A stretch of 36,574 nt of DNA from Candidatus Aminicenantota bacterium. GTDB taxonomy: Bacteria; Acidobacteriota; Aminicenantia; Aminicenantales; Aminicenantaceae. Position numbers and translations under genes: made by a program. Positions 18,194-27,499 of the stretch are shown in pieces. The notes below the pieces were generated by a model, which had not been told where the DNA came from, did no database searches, and saw only the letters and a list, made by a program, of their open reading frames with translations. The stretch is taken from assembly GCA_023133225.1 (NCBI GenBank), contig JAGLWV010000071.1, positions 1 to 36,574 on the forward strand. The letters run 5' to 3'. Position 1 is the first letter of the stretch; every line of letters begins with the position of its first letter.

Positions 18194-18348
18194 AACTGGT
18201 ACATTTTTTGGCCTTATAATTAATGATCTTATCCTCTCCCATCACCTCCTTTTTTAAGAGACATGGCTTCATCCTCTATTTAAATTGAATTTTCATCCCT
18301 CAGGCCCTGATCCCGGAATTTGCGTTATTAATTATATAGGAATCTTGA

Positions 18349-18400
18349 ACTGAGATTGGTTAAGATTCTGTTGAGATTTGGTTAAGATTTGATTGAATTA
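18349..18400 (+). promoter_or_regulatory. Array of GTTRAGATT-like boxes with 11-bp periodicity (candidate OmpR-family regulator site)
   Basis: GTTAAGATT 18359, GTTGAGATT 18370, GTTAAGATT 18381, degenerate ATTGAATT 18392; partial CTGAGATT just upstream. Confidence 0.55.
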
Positions 18401-18636
18401 TTTATTTTGGTTTTATGGTAAAGTCCCGTGATGATATGTCATTGCGCACTGGCAAAGGCAGGCACGGCAATATCATAGAAGGAAGAGGGACTACTCTTTC
18501 TCTTCAGCTTGTTCTGGCAAAAGGGCTGCATTCACAACCAGATTGGAGGGTGATGAATTGTTTGACTCTTTCGTCATTAATGACTATTCTTTTAAAAGAA
18601 AAAACAGAGACAAAGGATAATACGTACTAAACGAAT

Positions 18637-21600
18637 ATGAAATGCCCCCAGTGTCATTTTGAGAATCCTGACAACACTCGTTTCTGCGGAAATTGTGGGA
18701 TACAACTTCAATCCTCAAAAGGAATACCTGCCTTCCCTACAGAAACCCTCCAGATCTCCCTGAAAGAGTTAACCAGAGGGATCACTTTTGCAGGAAGATT
18801 CGAAGTCATCGAAAAACTTGGTCAGGGAGGCATGGCCTCGGTCTATCGGGTTGTAGACAAAAATATAGACGAAGAGGTTGCGTTGAAGGTTCTCATTCCA
18901 GAAGTTGCGGCCGATGAAAAAACGATCGAACGTTTCCGGAACGAACTTAAGTTTGCGCGAAAGATCTCCCATAAAAATGTCTGCCGGATGTATGACCTTA
19001 ATGATGAGAAAGGGACCCAGTACATCACTATGGAATACGTTCCGGGTGAAGATTTGAAGAGCACGATCAAAAGGGTGGGTCAGTTAAGTACAGGAAAGGC
19101 TGTATCCATAACCAAGCAGGTATGTGAGGGGTTGTCTGAAGCACACAGGTTAGGAGTTGTTCACCGGGATATGAAACCGCAGAATATTATGGTTGATAGA
19201 GAAGGGAATGCAAGAATTATGGATTTTGGGATATCGCGTTCCCTTAAAGCAAAAGGGATAACAGAATTAGGCATGATTATCGGGACACCGGAGTATATGT
19301 CTCCTGAACAGGCTGAAGGAAAGGATATTGACCAGAGGTCAGACATTTATTCCATGGGAATTATTCTATTCGAGATGGTAACGGGGCAGCTGCCTTTTGA
19401 GGGAGAAACACCCTTAAGCGTGGCCATGAAACAAAAGAGCGAAAAACCCCGGGAGCCAAAAGAACTCAATCCACACATTGCCGAGGACATTAACCACCTG
19501 ATATTGAAATGTTTGGAGAAGGCAAAAGAGAAAAGGTATCAGACACCAGACGAACTCCTTAGAGATTTGATAAAGATAGGGAAAGGTATTCCCACCACAG
19601 AGAGGATTCTTCCCAGGAGAAAATCCATTACTTCGAAGCAAATAACCGTAAGATTTACCATGAGAAAGCTCTATATACCGGCTTTAATTTTGATTGCTGT
19701 TTTAATAATCGGGTGGGTAATCTTGCGTCTTATTTCCCAAGAAGAGGCGGTGTCTTTTCCCCCCGGCAAACCCTCGCTTGCCGTCATGTATTTTGAAAAC
19801 AATACAGGAGACGAGAAGTTAGACCACTGGAGAAAGGCCCTGTCTGATTTGCTCATAGCAGATTTATCACAATCAAAGTATATCTCGGTATTAAGCGGAG
19901 AGAAGTTGTTCAATCTCCTCGAGGAAATGAATCTTCTGGAAGCGAAAAGTTACTCTTCGAGGGTCTTAAATGAACTTTCCAAACGAGGAGGGGTCGAGTA
20001 CGTATTGGTGGGAAAAATAGCCATGGCAGGCGATGCCTTTAGAATTGATGCTTTGCTTCAGGAAGCAGATACAGGTAATGCCATGGGCACTGAAAGGGTG
20101 GAAGGGATTGGAGAAGAAAGCTTCTTTTCCATGGTGGATGAGCTAACAAAGAAGGTCAAGGAGAATTTTAAGCTTTCTGCTGAAGAGATAGCCAGTGACC
20201 TTGATGAAGAAGCCGGAATGATCACTAGCAGTTCTCCGGAGGCTTATCGATATTACAGCGAGGGAATGAACTTTCACAACAAGGGAGATTATCTGAAAAG
20301 TATTCCCCTCTTTGAAACGGCAGTAGCCATCGATCCTGAGTTTGCTATGGCTTACAGAACTATGGCAGTAGCTTATATGAATCTGGGATACAGGTCTGAG
20401 GCAAAGAGACGCTTCCAAAAGGCATTTGAATTGAGTAACCGGGTATCAGATAGAGAGCGCTATCAGATCCAGGGAGTTTTTTACGGTCAGTCAGAAAAAA
20501 CTTATGATAAAGCCATTGAAGTGTATAATAATTTATTGGAGATTTATCCAGAAGATATAAATGGAAATAACAACCTTGGGAGTTTGTATGCAGATTTAGA
20601 ACTTTGGGATAAGGCCAGAGAACAATATGAAGTGAACATCCGCAACAAGGATCTAGCCATCCAGTCCTATAATAATCTAGCCAATGTATTAATGGCTAAA
20701 GGATTGTATGGCGAGGCTAAAAATATATTAGAGCATTACCTGAAAGAAATTTCGGATAATGTTTATCTCCGTACTGTTTTAGCCGATACATATATCAGTC
20801 AAGGAAAATATGAACTAGCCCTTAAGCAGGCACTAAAGGCTTTTTCCCTTGACCCGACACATTACCGTAATTTCTTAATAAAGGGAGATATCGGCCTCTT
20901 TAAAGGGGATTTAGCTGGCGCAGAAAAAGAGTACCAGAAACTGCTTGATAAGGAAGCACCCCTTGCTCATGATTACGGGCTAAGCAGGCTAGGAGCCTTA
21001 TATCTGTTGCAGGGAAAATTCAAGGAGGCAAGAGACCAGGCAGAGCAGGGAATTGAACTGGCTGAAATGCTTGGAGAAAAGTCCTGGAAATCATGGTTTC
21101 ATTTATACCTAGCTTATCTGTATCTCAAATCAGGAAATCCTGAACAAGCTTTGAAGGAATGTGAGGTGGGGTGGACAAGTGCCGGAGAAGGGGAGAATTT
21201 AAACTGGCAAAGACGGGCGCTGCATTTTAAAGGGCTTATTTATCTTGAAGTGAAATCGATCGATCAAGCTCAGAAAGCAGCAGACGAGCTCAAGGAACTT
21301 ATTGAAAAAGGGAAGCACAGCAACTCCATAAGGCTTTACCATCATTTATTGGGACAGATAGCGTTTGAAAGGGGGGAGCTTTCCAACGCCTTGATACACT
21401 TTAAGGAAGCTTTGTCCCTGTTACCCTTTCAATATCCAGAAAAAAAGCGTATTGAGCATGCCTTATTTATTGATTCTCTGGCCTCAACCTATTACATGCA
21501 GAGAGATTTCGATAAGGCTCGAGAAGAATACGAAAAGATCATTTCTCTGACTGTAGGCAGGTTGTATTACGGAGATTTGTATGCCAGGAGCTTTTACATG

Positions 21601-21747
21601 CTGGGTAAGATTTACCAGGAAAAGGGCTTAGAAGAAAAAGCCAAAGAGAACTATCAGAAATTTCTTGATATATGGAAAAATGCTGACTCTGAATTTCCGG
21701 AATTAATTGATGCTAAAAAGCAATTAAGCTCCTTGAATGATCAGTAA
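18637..21747 (+). CDS. Ser/Thr protein kinase with N-terminal zinc ribbon, TM, TolB/FlgO-like segment and C-terminal TPR array
   Basis: MKCPQCHFENPDNTRFCGNCG; kinase motifs LGQGGMASVYRV, VHRDMKPQNIMV, DFGISR, GTPEYMSPEQ; TM ~aa 345-365; TPRs. Confidence 0.96.
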   Translation: MKCPQCHFENPDNTRFCGNCGIQLQSSKGIPAFPTETLQISLKELTRGITFAGRFEVIEKLGQGGMASVYRVVDKNIDEEVALKVLIPEVAADEKTIERFRNELKFARKISHKNVCRMYDLNDEKGTQYITMEYVPGEDLKSTIKRVGQLSTGKAVSITKQVCEGLSEAHRLGVVHRDMKPQNIMVDREGNARIMDFGISRSLKAKGITELGMIIGTPEYMSPEQAEGKDIDQRSDIYSMGIILFEMVTGQLPFEGETPLSVAMKQKSEKPREPKELNPHIAEDINHLILKCLEKAKEKRYQTPDELLRDLIKIGKGIPTTERILPRRKSITSKQITVRFTMRKLYIPALILIAVLIIGWVILRLISQEEAVSFPPGKPSLAVMYFENNTGDEKLDHWRKALSDLLIADLSQSKYISVLSGEKLFNLLEEMNLLEAKSYSSRVLNELSKRGGVEYVLVGKIAMAGDAFRIDALLQEADTGNAMGTERVEGIGEESFFSMVDELTKKVKENFKLSAEEIASDLDEEAGMITSSSPEAYRYYSEGMNFHNKGDYLKSIPLFETAVAIDPEFAMAYRTMAVAYMNLGYRSEAKRRFQKAFELSNRVSDRERYQIQGVFYGQSEKTYDKAIEVYNNLLEIYPEDINGNNNLGSLYADLELWDKAREQYEVNIRNKDLAIQSYNNLANVLMAKGLYGEAKNILEHYLKEISDNVYLRTVLADTYISQGKYELALKQALKAFSLDPTHYRNFLIKGDIGLFKGDLAGAEKEYQKLLDKEAPLAHDYGLSRLGALYLLQGKFKEARDQAEQGIELAEMLGEKSWKSWFHLYLAYLYLKSGNPEQALKECEVGWTSAGEGENLNWQRRALHFKGLIYLEVKSIDQAQKAADELKELIEKGKHSNSIRLYHHLLGQIAFERGELSNALIHFKEALSLLPFQYPEKKRIEHALFIDSLASTYYMQRDFDKAREEYEKIISLTVGRLYYGDLYARSFYMLGKIYQEKGLEEKAKENYQKFLDIWKNADSEFPELIDAKKQLSSLNDQ

Positions 21748-21770
21748 AAATATGGACAGTCCCTGTTTTT
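21746..21770. terminator. imperfect hairpin between convergent genes, possible bidirectional terminator
   Basis: AAAAATATGGACAGTCCCTGTTTTT in the 24-nt gap between converging stop codons. Confidence 0.45.
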
Positions 21771-21771
21771 C

Positions 21772-22998
21772 TTAATTAGCAAAATAACCGGCACGATGGG
21801 AGATCCTATAGTTTCCATTCTTGATCTTGACTTTAATTTTTTTAAATTTCCCGTCTCTCTTATAATTTGCGGGTGAGTAATAGAGGAGGTAGTAGTTTTC
21901 AGAAGCGTCCACGGCTTTTTGCAGTAAAAAAATAGGATTTGATGAGCTTTCTGTGAATCCCCCTGATGCTTCCGCGATTTCTTTAAAGGCATTGAAGATG
22001 CCTTCGGAATGCTCTTCCATATGTACACCGGGAATATGCCTGGCCTGCTTAGTAAAAAACAAGAAATGGATAGAAACGGAGGAATCAGCATAGGCTTGTT
22101 TTGCCTGATCAACATCAAATGGCGTGTCTCTTCTGTAAAAATCGAATAGTTCTGTAAGGGTAACGAGAATATCCGGTCTGCCCTGGTTTGCGCTCATCAT
22201 TTGATTTAATACTTTTTTACTGATCTGTGGAATATATTCTCTCTGATAAAACAAAAAAACATATTTCTGTCCTTCTTTATTTCTTAAAATTTCTGCAAAC
22301 TCTAAAAGTTTCTTTTGATCGATAGACCTTGTCTGTTCTAACCTTTCCACGAGGTTTCTATAACGTGACAGCATTTCATCAAGAGCCATATCTGTGTATT
22401 CACTCGTGCTTAATTCGTTTCGGCCTTGTGGCGGTGATAATTCAAGAGCCAATCTCGCTACATCATCGATGGCATTCCTGTATTCAGAGCTCCCTGTTAT
22501 TGCATCTCTTCTCAATATTTCTTTGAGCTGTTTGGCAATTAATTCTTTTGGGAGGATTTTAAGTCTTTCACTCTTCAATCTGTAAGTTTTCACTGGCGTC
22601 ACGATCTGGAGGTTATCACCTGAAACCAGGACATCCTGGATAAAGTAATTCAATGCCTCTCCCATTCTTGGAGTATACTCTGTGACTTCAAAGAGGAGAT
22701 AAAAGCTTCTTGAGGTTTGTGGTGCGAATTTTTTCTTTTCCTCTTTTCTCTCTATGTTTTTCCTTTTTATCAGATAAACAGCCTCTGTTTTCTGAAGTTT
22801 GCCGTCTTCGTAAACCTCGAAATCATTTATGGTTAAACGGTCGATGAACTTACCGCCTTTATACACTCTGACAGGAACTTCTATGTTTACCACAAGCGTA
22901 TCGTGCGAGAGTTCCTGAGAGAGGAGGACGAGACTTAAGGTTAATATTCCAATTAAAAGAAATGTATTTTTCACGTTGTTTTTCTCCGTCTTCCTCAA
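21772..22998 (-). CDS. VWFA-related domain secreted protein
   Basis: 408-aa ORF with signal peptide; VNIEVPVRVYKGGKFIDRLTINDFEVYEDGKLQ and YYLLYYSPANYKRDGKFKKIKVKIKN...YRISHRAGYF, typical of VWFA-related proteins. Confidence 0.8.
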   Translation of the reverse strand: MRKTEKNNVKNTFLLIGILTLSLVLLSQELSHDTLVVNIEVPVRVYKGGKFIDRLTINDFEVYEDGKLQKTEAVYLIKRKNIERKEEKKKFAPQTSRSFYLLFEVTEYTPRMGEALNYFIQDVLVSGDNLQIVTPVKTYRLKSERLKILPKELIAKQLKEILRRDAITGSSEYRNAIDDVARLALELSPPQGRNELSTSEYTDMALDEMLSRYRNLVERLEQTRSIDQKKLLEFAEILRNKEGQKYVFLFYQREYIPQISKKVLNQMMSANQGRPDILVTLTELFDFYRRDTPFDVDQAKQAYADSSVSIHFLFFTKQARHIPGVHMEEHSEGIFNAFKEIAEASGGFTESSSNPIFLLQKAVDASENYYLLYYSPANYKRDGKFKKIKVKIKNGNYRISHRAGYFAN

Positions 22999-23382
22999 TA
23001 ACGTTTGGGAAGCTTGTCTGCAGTAAGACGCGTTGGATCATTCTGAAAGCCTGTCTATCTACAGCTGCGTTAAATTTTTTGTTTGACTCAAGCGCACGAT
23101 CTCTCAGCGCTAACGCTAACTTACCATTTTAGTATGTTGAGAGGTTTTTGTCATGCATTAATGTAAATGATAACCTGTAAGCATTTCCAAAACCTGGTAG
23201 TGAAAAGAGAGAAGAGAAACCATGCCCGCTCAGCCTTTCTCACGGAATTAAAGATGCTTCATATAAAAAAAGCTCTCTCTTTCAGTAGCAGAAGCTTTAC
23301 AAAATAATGGGATTGGTTTAAATATACTAAGGCTTTGGATCGGACGGAAGTGAGATAGAAAACAAAAAATGCTGGAAAAGAA

Positions 23383-25029
23383 ATGGCTTTAGTTGATTAT
23401 TGCGTTGTTGTTATTTTTTTAGTTCTCATTTTTTGGGCTGGTTCTTATTTTTATAAATGGATCAAACATCCGGATGATTTTTTCGTTTCAGGCCGGCAGC
23501 TCACCCCATTTATTCTGGCTGCGACCATCACAGCCACCAATGTTAATCTGTACAGCTTTGTTGGCCAGGCAGGGGTGGCTTACAGTCATGGTATCTCCAT
23601 TATCTGGCAGACCTGGACGGGTAATATGGCCCTGGTACTGGCAGGTTTATTTATTGTTCCACTTTTCAGAACGCTTAAGGTCAGGACAATTCCCGAATTT
23701 TTGGAATTGAGGTACAACCAGGGCGTCAGGGTCCTCATCGGAATACTCTGGATATTCAGGTTAATCTTCTGGTTAGGTGTTGTTTTGTACACGGCCGCAG
23801 TTGCCGCTCAAACCATCACCGGCATAAAATCATTCACCGTCTGGGTTGCCGTATTCGCCCTGATCGCCATTTTTTACACCATGATGGGAGGAATGTGGGC
23901 AGTGGCATTAACAGATACAATTCAGTTCGTCTTGATGCTCCTTGGTGCCCTCCTGATTCTTCCTATTGTCATGAGTGCAGTGGGCTGGTTGCCTGGTTTG
24001 GTAGAGAAATTGCCCGCTCAAAATTTACAGTTGGTCACTCATGCAGGACTCTACAACTGGAAATTCGTTCTGGCCATTAGTATTCTAGGATTGCAATGGG
24101 CGAGTCTTGATCAGGGGTTATTGCAGAGAGCGTTTAGCGCAAAAGACACCAAAACAGTAACCAGAGGAATGGTCCTGGCAGGCATTATTACCACTCCCTT
24201 TGCGCTTCTCTGGAATTTCCCTGGATTGGCCGCTTCCGTGCTTCATCCGGGATTGAGCAATCCTGATTCGGCCATCCCCTTTTTAATTGCCAATCATCTG
24301 CCGTCTTTTTTTCTGGGACTGGTTGTCTGCGGGCTTTTAGCCTCTCAGCTCTCAACCATTGATTCCAACTTGAATGCGGTGGTCACTCTTTATGTCAACG
24401 ACATATATACAAGAGTCATAAAAAAGGAAGCCTCTCCTCAGCTGACTTTGAAGGTGGTCAGAATAGCGACTGTCTTTTTTGGCCTGCTGATCATTGCTTT
24501 TTCCTATCTTGTGCCTAGATTAGGAGGCGCTGTCCAGGCATATTTAACCGTCATTGGTATCATGGATATGCCTTTGTTCGTCGTCGCTGTTGTCTACGGC
24601 TTGTTGTGGAAAAGAGTGAACTGGCAGGGAGCTGTAGGAGGCTATCTGATCGGGGCATTAAGCGGGACGGTCGTGAGATTTGTCTTTCACGGCGATTTAG
24701 CGACCTCAACTCTGATCAGTGCCGCAGCGGCTTTAATTTCCTGCCCCCTGATCAGCATATTTTTCCCGCGTACTTCTCCGCATAAAATCCGATTGATCTG
24801 GGAGAAGAAAAAAGAATTCAGCCGGAAGAGTGAAGAGCTCGGGCACTATAAGATTATTCCTGTTTCCATTGGAGGAAGGATAGGTCTGGGAATGTTAGGT
24901 GTGGGTTTGATCACATTTTTTGCGGGAGTCATATCTGGAAGCATCCCTCATCCTCAAGCTTCTTCAATTGCTTTAGCGGGAATGATCTTATTTTTTTTAG
25001 GAGGATTAGTAAGGATCAAATTTACCTAA
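23383..25029 (+). CDS. sodium:solute symporter (SSS) family transporter
   Basis: 548-aa polytopic ORF; DDFFVSGRQLTPFILAATITATNVNLYSFVGQAG, RTIPEFLELRYN. Confidence 0.93.
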   Translation: MALVDYCVVVIFLVLIFWAGSYFYKWIKHPDDFFVSGRQLTPFILAATITATNVNLYSFVGQAGVAYSHGISIIWQTWTGNMALVLAGLFIVPLFRTLKVRTIPEFLELRYNQGVRVLIGILWIFRLIFWLGVVLYTAAVAAQTITGIKSFTVWVAVFALIAIFYTMMGGMWAVALTDTIQFVLMLLGALLILPIVMSAVGWLPGLVEKLPAQNLQLVTHAGLYNWKFVLAISILGLQWASLDQGLLQRAFSAKDTKTVTRGMVLAGIITTPFALLWNFPGLAASVLHPGLSNPDSAIPFLIANHLPSFFLGLVVCGLLASQLSTIDSNLNAVVTLYVNDIYTRVIKKEASPQLTLKVVRIATVFFGLLIIAFSYLVPRLGGAVQAYLTVIGIMDMPLFVVAVVYGLLWKRVNWQGAVGGYLIGALSGTVVRFVFHGDLATSTLISAAAALISCPLISIFFPRTSPHKIRLIWEKKKEFSRKSEELGHYKIIPVSIGGRIGLGMLGVGLITFFAGVISGSIPHPQASSIALAGMILFFLGGLVRIKFT

Positions 25030-25050
25030 CCTGGATTATTCATAAAAATT
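25030..25050 (-). repeat. partial copy of the 34-nt repeat
   Basis: CCTGGATTATTCATAAAAATT versus CCTGAATTATTCATAAAAACT. Confidence 0.6.
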
Positions 25051-25057
25051 AATAAAA

Positions 25058-25927
25058 ATGTATTTTGACTGGCTAACTTGGAGCGTCTGGCTGATAGGCT
25101 TCGTCATCCTCATCATCTGGATTTATCTCCCTCTAAAGGAATTCAGAAAGTTATACAAAACCAGAAAATCCGGGGGAAAGGGGGAGGAAACGCCGAAAAC
25201 TGCCGCTGTAATTCTGGCTGCCGGTAGGAGCACGCGCATGAAGTCTGATTTAAACAAGGTTTTATTGCCCGTGCTGGGAAGACCGATAATCAGATACCAG
25301 ATAGATGCCTTAAAAGAGGTCAAAGTTGAGAGTATCGTTGTTGTTATTGGATACCAGGCCGATAGGGTAAAAGAGGAACTGGGTCGTGAAGTGGAATATG
25401 TTTATCAGAGAGAGCAGTTAGGTACGGGTCATGCTTTACAACAGGCGGAAGAAAAACTGAAAAGTTTTGGCGAAAACCTAGACTTAATCGTCACTGTAGG
25501 CGATAATCCTTATCTAAAACCACAAAATATAAGGCGGCTGATTGACGATTACCGTAAGAGTGGAGCTGATGCGGCCTTTATTTCAGTTGTTTTCGAATCT
25601 CCTCCTCCTTATGGCCGGGTGATCAGGGATAAGCAGGGGAAAGTCAAAAAAATTGTGGAAGAGTTAGATGCAATCCCGGAGCAGTTAAAGATCAAAGAGG
25701 TTAATTCTTCCATTTATTGTTTTAAAGCCTCTGCTGTCTTTCCCCTTCTCTCAGAAATTAAAAACGACAATGTAAAAAAAGAGTACTATTTAACGGATAT
25801 CATAGAAATATTGGCATCGAGAGGTTTTCATGTGGAAGCCCTGATATCCAGTGACCAAAAGGTGGCAAAAGGAATCAACACCCTGGAAGAGCTGGACGCC
25901 GCAGAAAAGGAACTGAAAGAAAGCTAA
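25058..25927 (+). CDS. GlmU-N-terminal-like nucleotidyltransferase with N-terminal membrane anchor
   Basis: AAVILAAGRSTRMKSDLNKVLLPVLGRPIIRY, QLGTGHALQQAE, VGDNPYL; preceded by TM helix WLTWSVWLIGFVILIIWIYLPL. Confidence 0.9.
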   Translation: MYFDWLTWSVWLIGFVILIIWIYLPLKEFRKLYKTRKSGGKGEETPKTAAVILAAGRSTRMKSDLNKVLLPVLGRPIIRYQIDALKEVKVESIVVVIGYQADRVKEELGREVEYVYQREQLGTGHALQQAEEKLKSFGENLDLIVTVGDNPYLKPQNIRRLIDDYRKSGADAAFISVVFESPPPYGRVIRDKQGKVKKIVEELDAIPEQLKIKEVNSSIYCFKASAVFPLLSEIKNDNVKKEYYLTDIIEILASRGFHVEALISSDQKVAKGINTLEELDAAEKELKES

Positions 25928-26044
25928 ATTATCTCTTTTTATCATCGCTAGCCCTGTTAGTTTTGATACATCTAACAGGGCCAGCGACCAAAGGGAGCAC
26001 ATAGAAAGTGGGGCAGTAAAAAAGGGCAGTAAAAAAGGGGACAT

Positions 26045-26096
26045 AAAAAAGGGGACAGGCTACTTTTTTCCTAAAAAGTTGCCTGTCCCCTTTTTT
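26045..26096. repeat. GGGGACAGG-type long hairpin flanked by A/T runs
   Basis: AAAAAAGGGGACAGGCTACTTTTTT cct AAAAAGTTGCCTGTCCCCTTTTTT. Confidence 0.8.
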
Positions 26097-26276
26097 ACTT
26101 TCATTGCGGGCGGCCAAAGGAAGCATACCAAGTTAATCACAATAAAGTTTTCTGTCCCTTTTTTCACTGCCTTCAATTTTGAACGTTAGACATTGTATAA
26201 TTTTTATTTGTAAAATGGGATATCGGTGAGATCCAAAATAAAAAAATTGCTTATTGTTTCATTGGGAGAAATCATT

Positions 26277-27350
26277 ATGAAAAGAGCTGCTTTTATAGTT
26301 TTATTTTTATTTGTTTTCACTTTTGTTGCACTTAGTCAAACAATCATTGAAAATCCGGAAAAACCATTGAGTAAAAATGCGGGAAGAGTGCTCAAGCTCA
26401 AAGAAATAATGAGAATAACTGATGAGGGCGGTGAGTTTTATTTTGGAGGCCCTAGGAATGTGAAGGTTACCTCTGATGGCAGTATTTTTATTCAAGACAA
26501 GGAAAAGATTTTAAAGTTTTCTCCTGAAGGGGAATTTATTAAAAACCTTTATAAAAAAGGACAAGGCCCTGGGGAGATAATGGATTATTTCAGCTATCAT
26601 ATCCATAAAAATGAAATGTTTATTTGGGTTCCAATGGCTAACAAAGTCATTCATACGGACTCGGATGGAGGCCTGGTTGATGAGTTCAAGGTGGAATCCG
26701 GCGTTTACAAGGAGTTTCTTGGAAAGATGGATGGTTGGCTCATTTTTTTGAATAGTGTTTGGCCTGTTGAGAGAAAGACTTCCCGGCTGTATGACTTAAA
26801 AGATACGGTCGTGCTGGTTTCAGAAGATGGAAAAACTGAAAAAGAGAGTCATGTATTCCCAAGAATTTTTTTTTTAATAGCTCTTTCTCAAGGAGGCGGT
26901 TTCAAGCGTTGGGCTAGTTTTTATTCGATACTAAGTGAGGATAGAAGGTATCTTTTTGTTTCACATACCAGGGAATATCTGATTAATCTCCTGAATTTGA
27001 AGAAGGGGCAAGTCATAAGAAGTTTTAAAAGAAAATATCCTCGGATTAAACATGTGATGACAGACAGAGACAAGGAATTTTATAAGAAATATCATCCGCC
27101 GAAAAAAAAGTATAAAAACGATATTAATGGCCTTTTTCTGTGTAGAGATCTTCTCTGGGTCAAAACATCCACCCAAAATAAGAAGAAAGGTATTCTTTTC
27201 GATGTGTTTAATAGCAAAGGCCAATATCTTGATAATTTCTACCTCAATCTCAATGGTTCACTCGTGGGAATCCATGACGATTCTCTTTTTGTAACGGAAG
27301 AGGATGAGGATGGCAACATGAACATAGTTAAATATAAGATTGTTGAATAG
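26277..27350 (+). CDS. 6-bladed beta-propeller secreted/lipid-anchored protein
   Basis: ATG at 26277 with GGGAGA SD and signal peptide MKRAAFIVLFLFVFTFVALSQ; YFGGPRNVKVTSDGSIFIQDKEKILKFSPEGEFIKNLYKKGQGPGEI. The track extends the ORF upstream to GTG 26226. Confidence 0.8.
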   Translation: MKRAAFIVLFLFVFTFVALSQTIIENPEKPLSKNAGRVLKLKEIMRITDEGGEFYFGGPRNVKVTSDGSIFIQDKEKILKFSPEGEFIKNLYKKGQGPGEIMDYFSYHIHKNEMFIWVPMANKVIHTDSDGGLVDEFKVESGVYKEFLGKMDGWLIFLNSVWPVERKTSRLYDLKDTVVLVSEDGKTEKESHVFPRIFFLIALSQGGGFKRWASFYSILSEDRRYLFVSHTREYLINLLNLKKGQVIRSFKRKYPRIKHVMTDRDKEFYKKYHPPKKKYKNDINGLFLCRDLLWVKTSTQNKKKGILFDVFNSKGQYLDNFYLNLNGSLVGIHDDSLFVTEEDEDGNMNIVKYKIVE

Positions 27351-27412
27351 AAAATAGGAAAAAGAGGGTTCGGATCTTCAAACGTTACATAAAAAATGGT
27401 GATAGTGCTATT

Positions 27413-27435
27413 AAAAAGGGGACAGTCCCCTTTTT
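27413..27435. terminator. palindromic terminator-like hairpin AAAAAGGGGACAGTCCCCTTTTT
   Basis: Perfect 11-bp inverted arms around a single central A, followed by a T run, downstream of 26277..27350. Confidence 0.65.
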
Positions 27436-27499
27436 TCCCTTGTCCCCTTTTTCCTCTACATTGTTTATAGTCCTACCCTGCTAAACGGATAGGAATATG

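Noticed and set aside
18415-18630. 71-aa ORF upstream of the Ser/Thr kinase
   Set aside because: No good SD, no recognisable domain, and it sits in a probable 5' leader after the regulatory array.
23095-23150. CTCTCAGCGCTAACGCTAAC ... GTTGAGAG inverted motif before the SSS symporter
   Set aside because: Short imperfect stem with a long loop; not distinguishable from chance by eye.
25948-25984. Perfect 10-bp stem as a rho-independent terminator
   Set aside because: No T-run follows the stem on either strand; kept only as part of the structured block.
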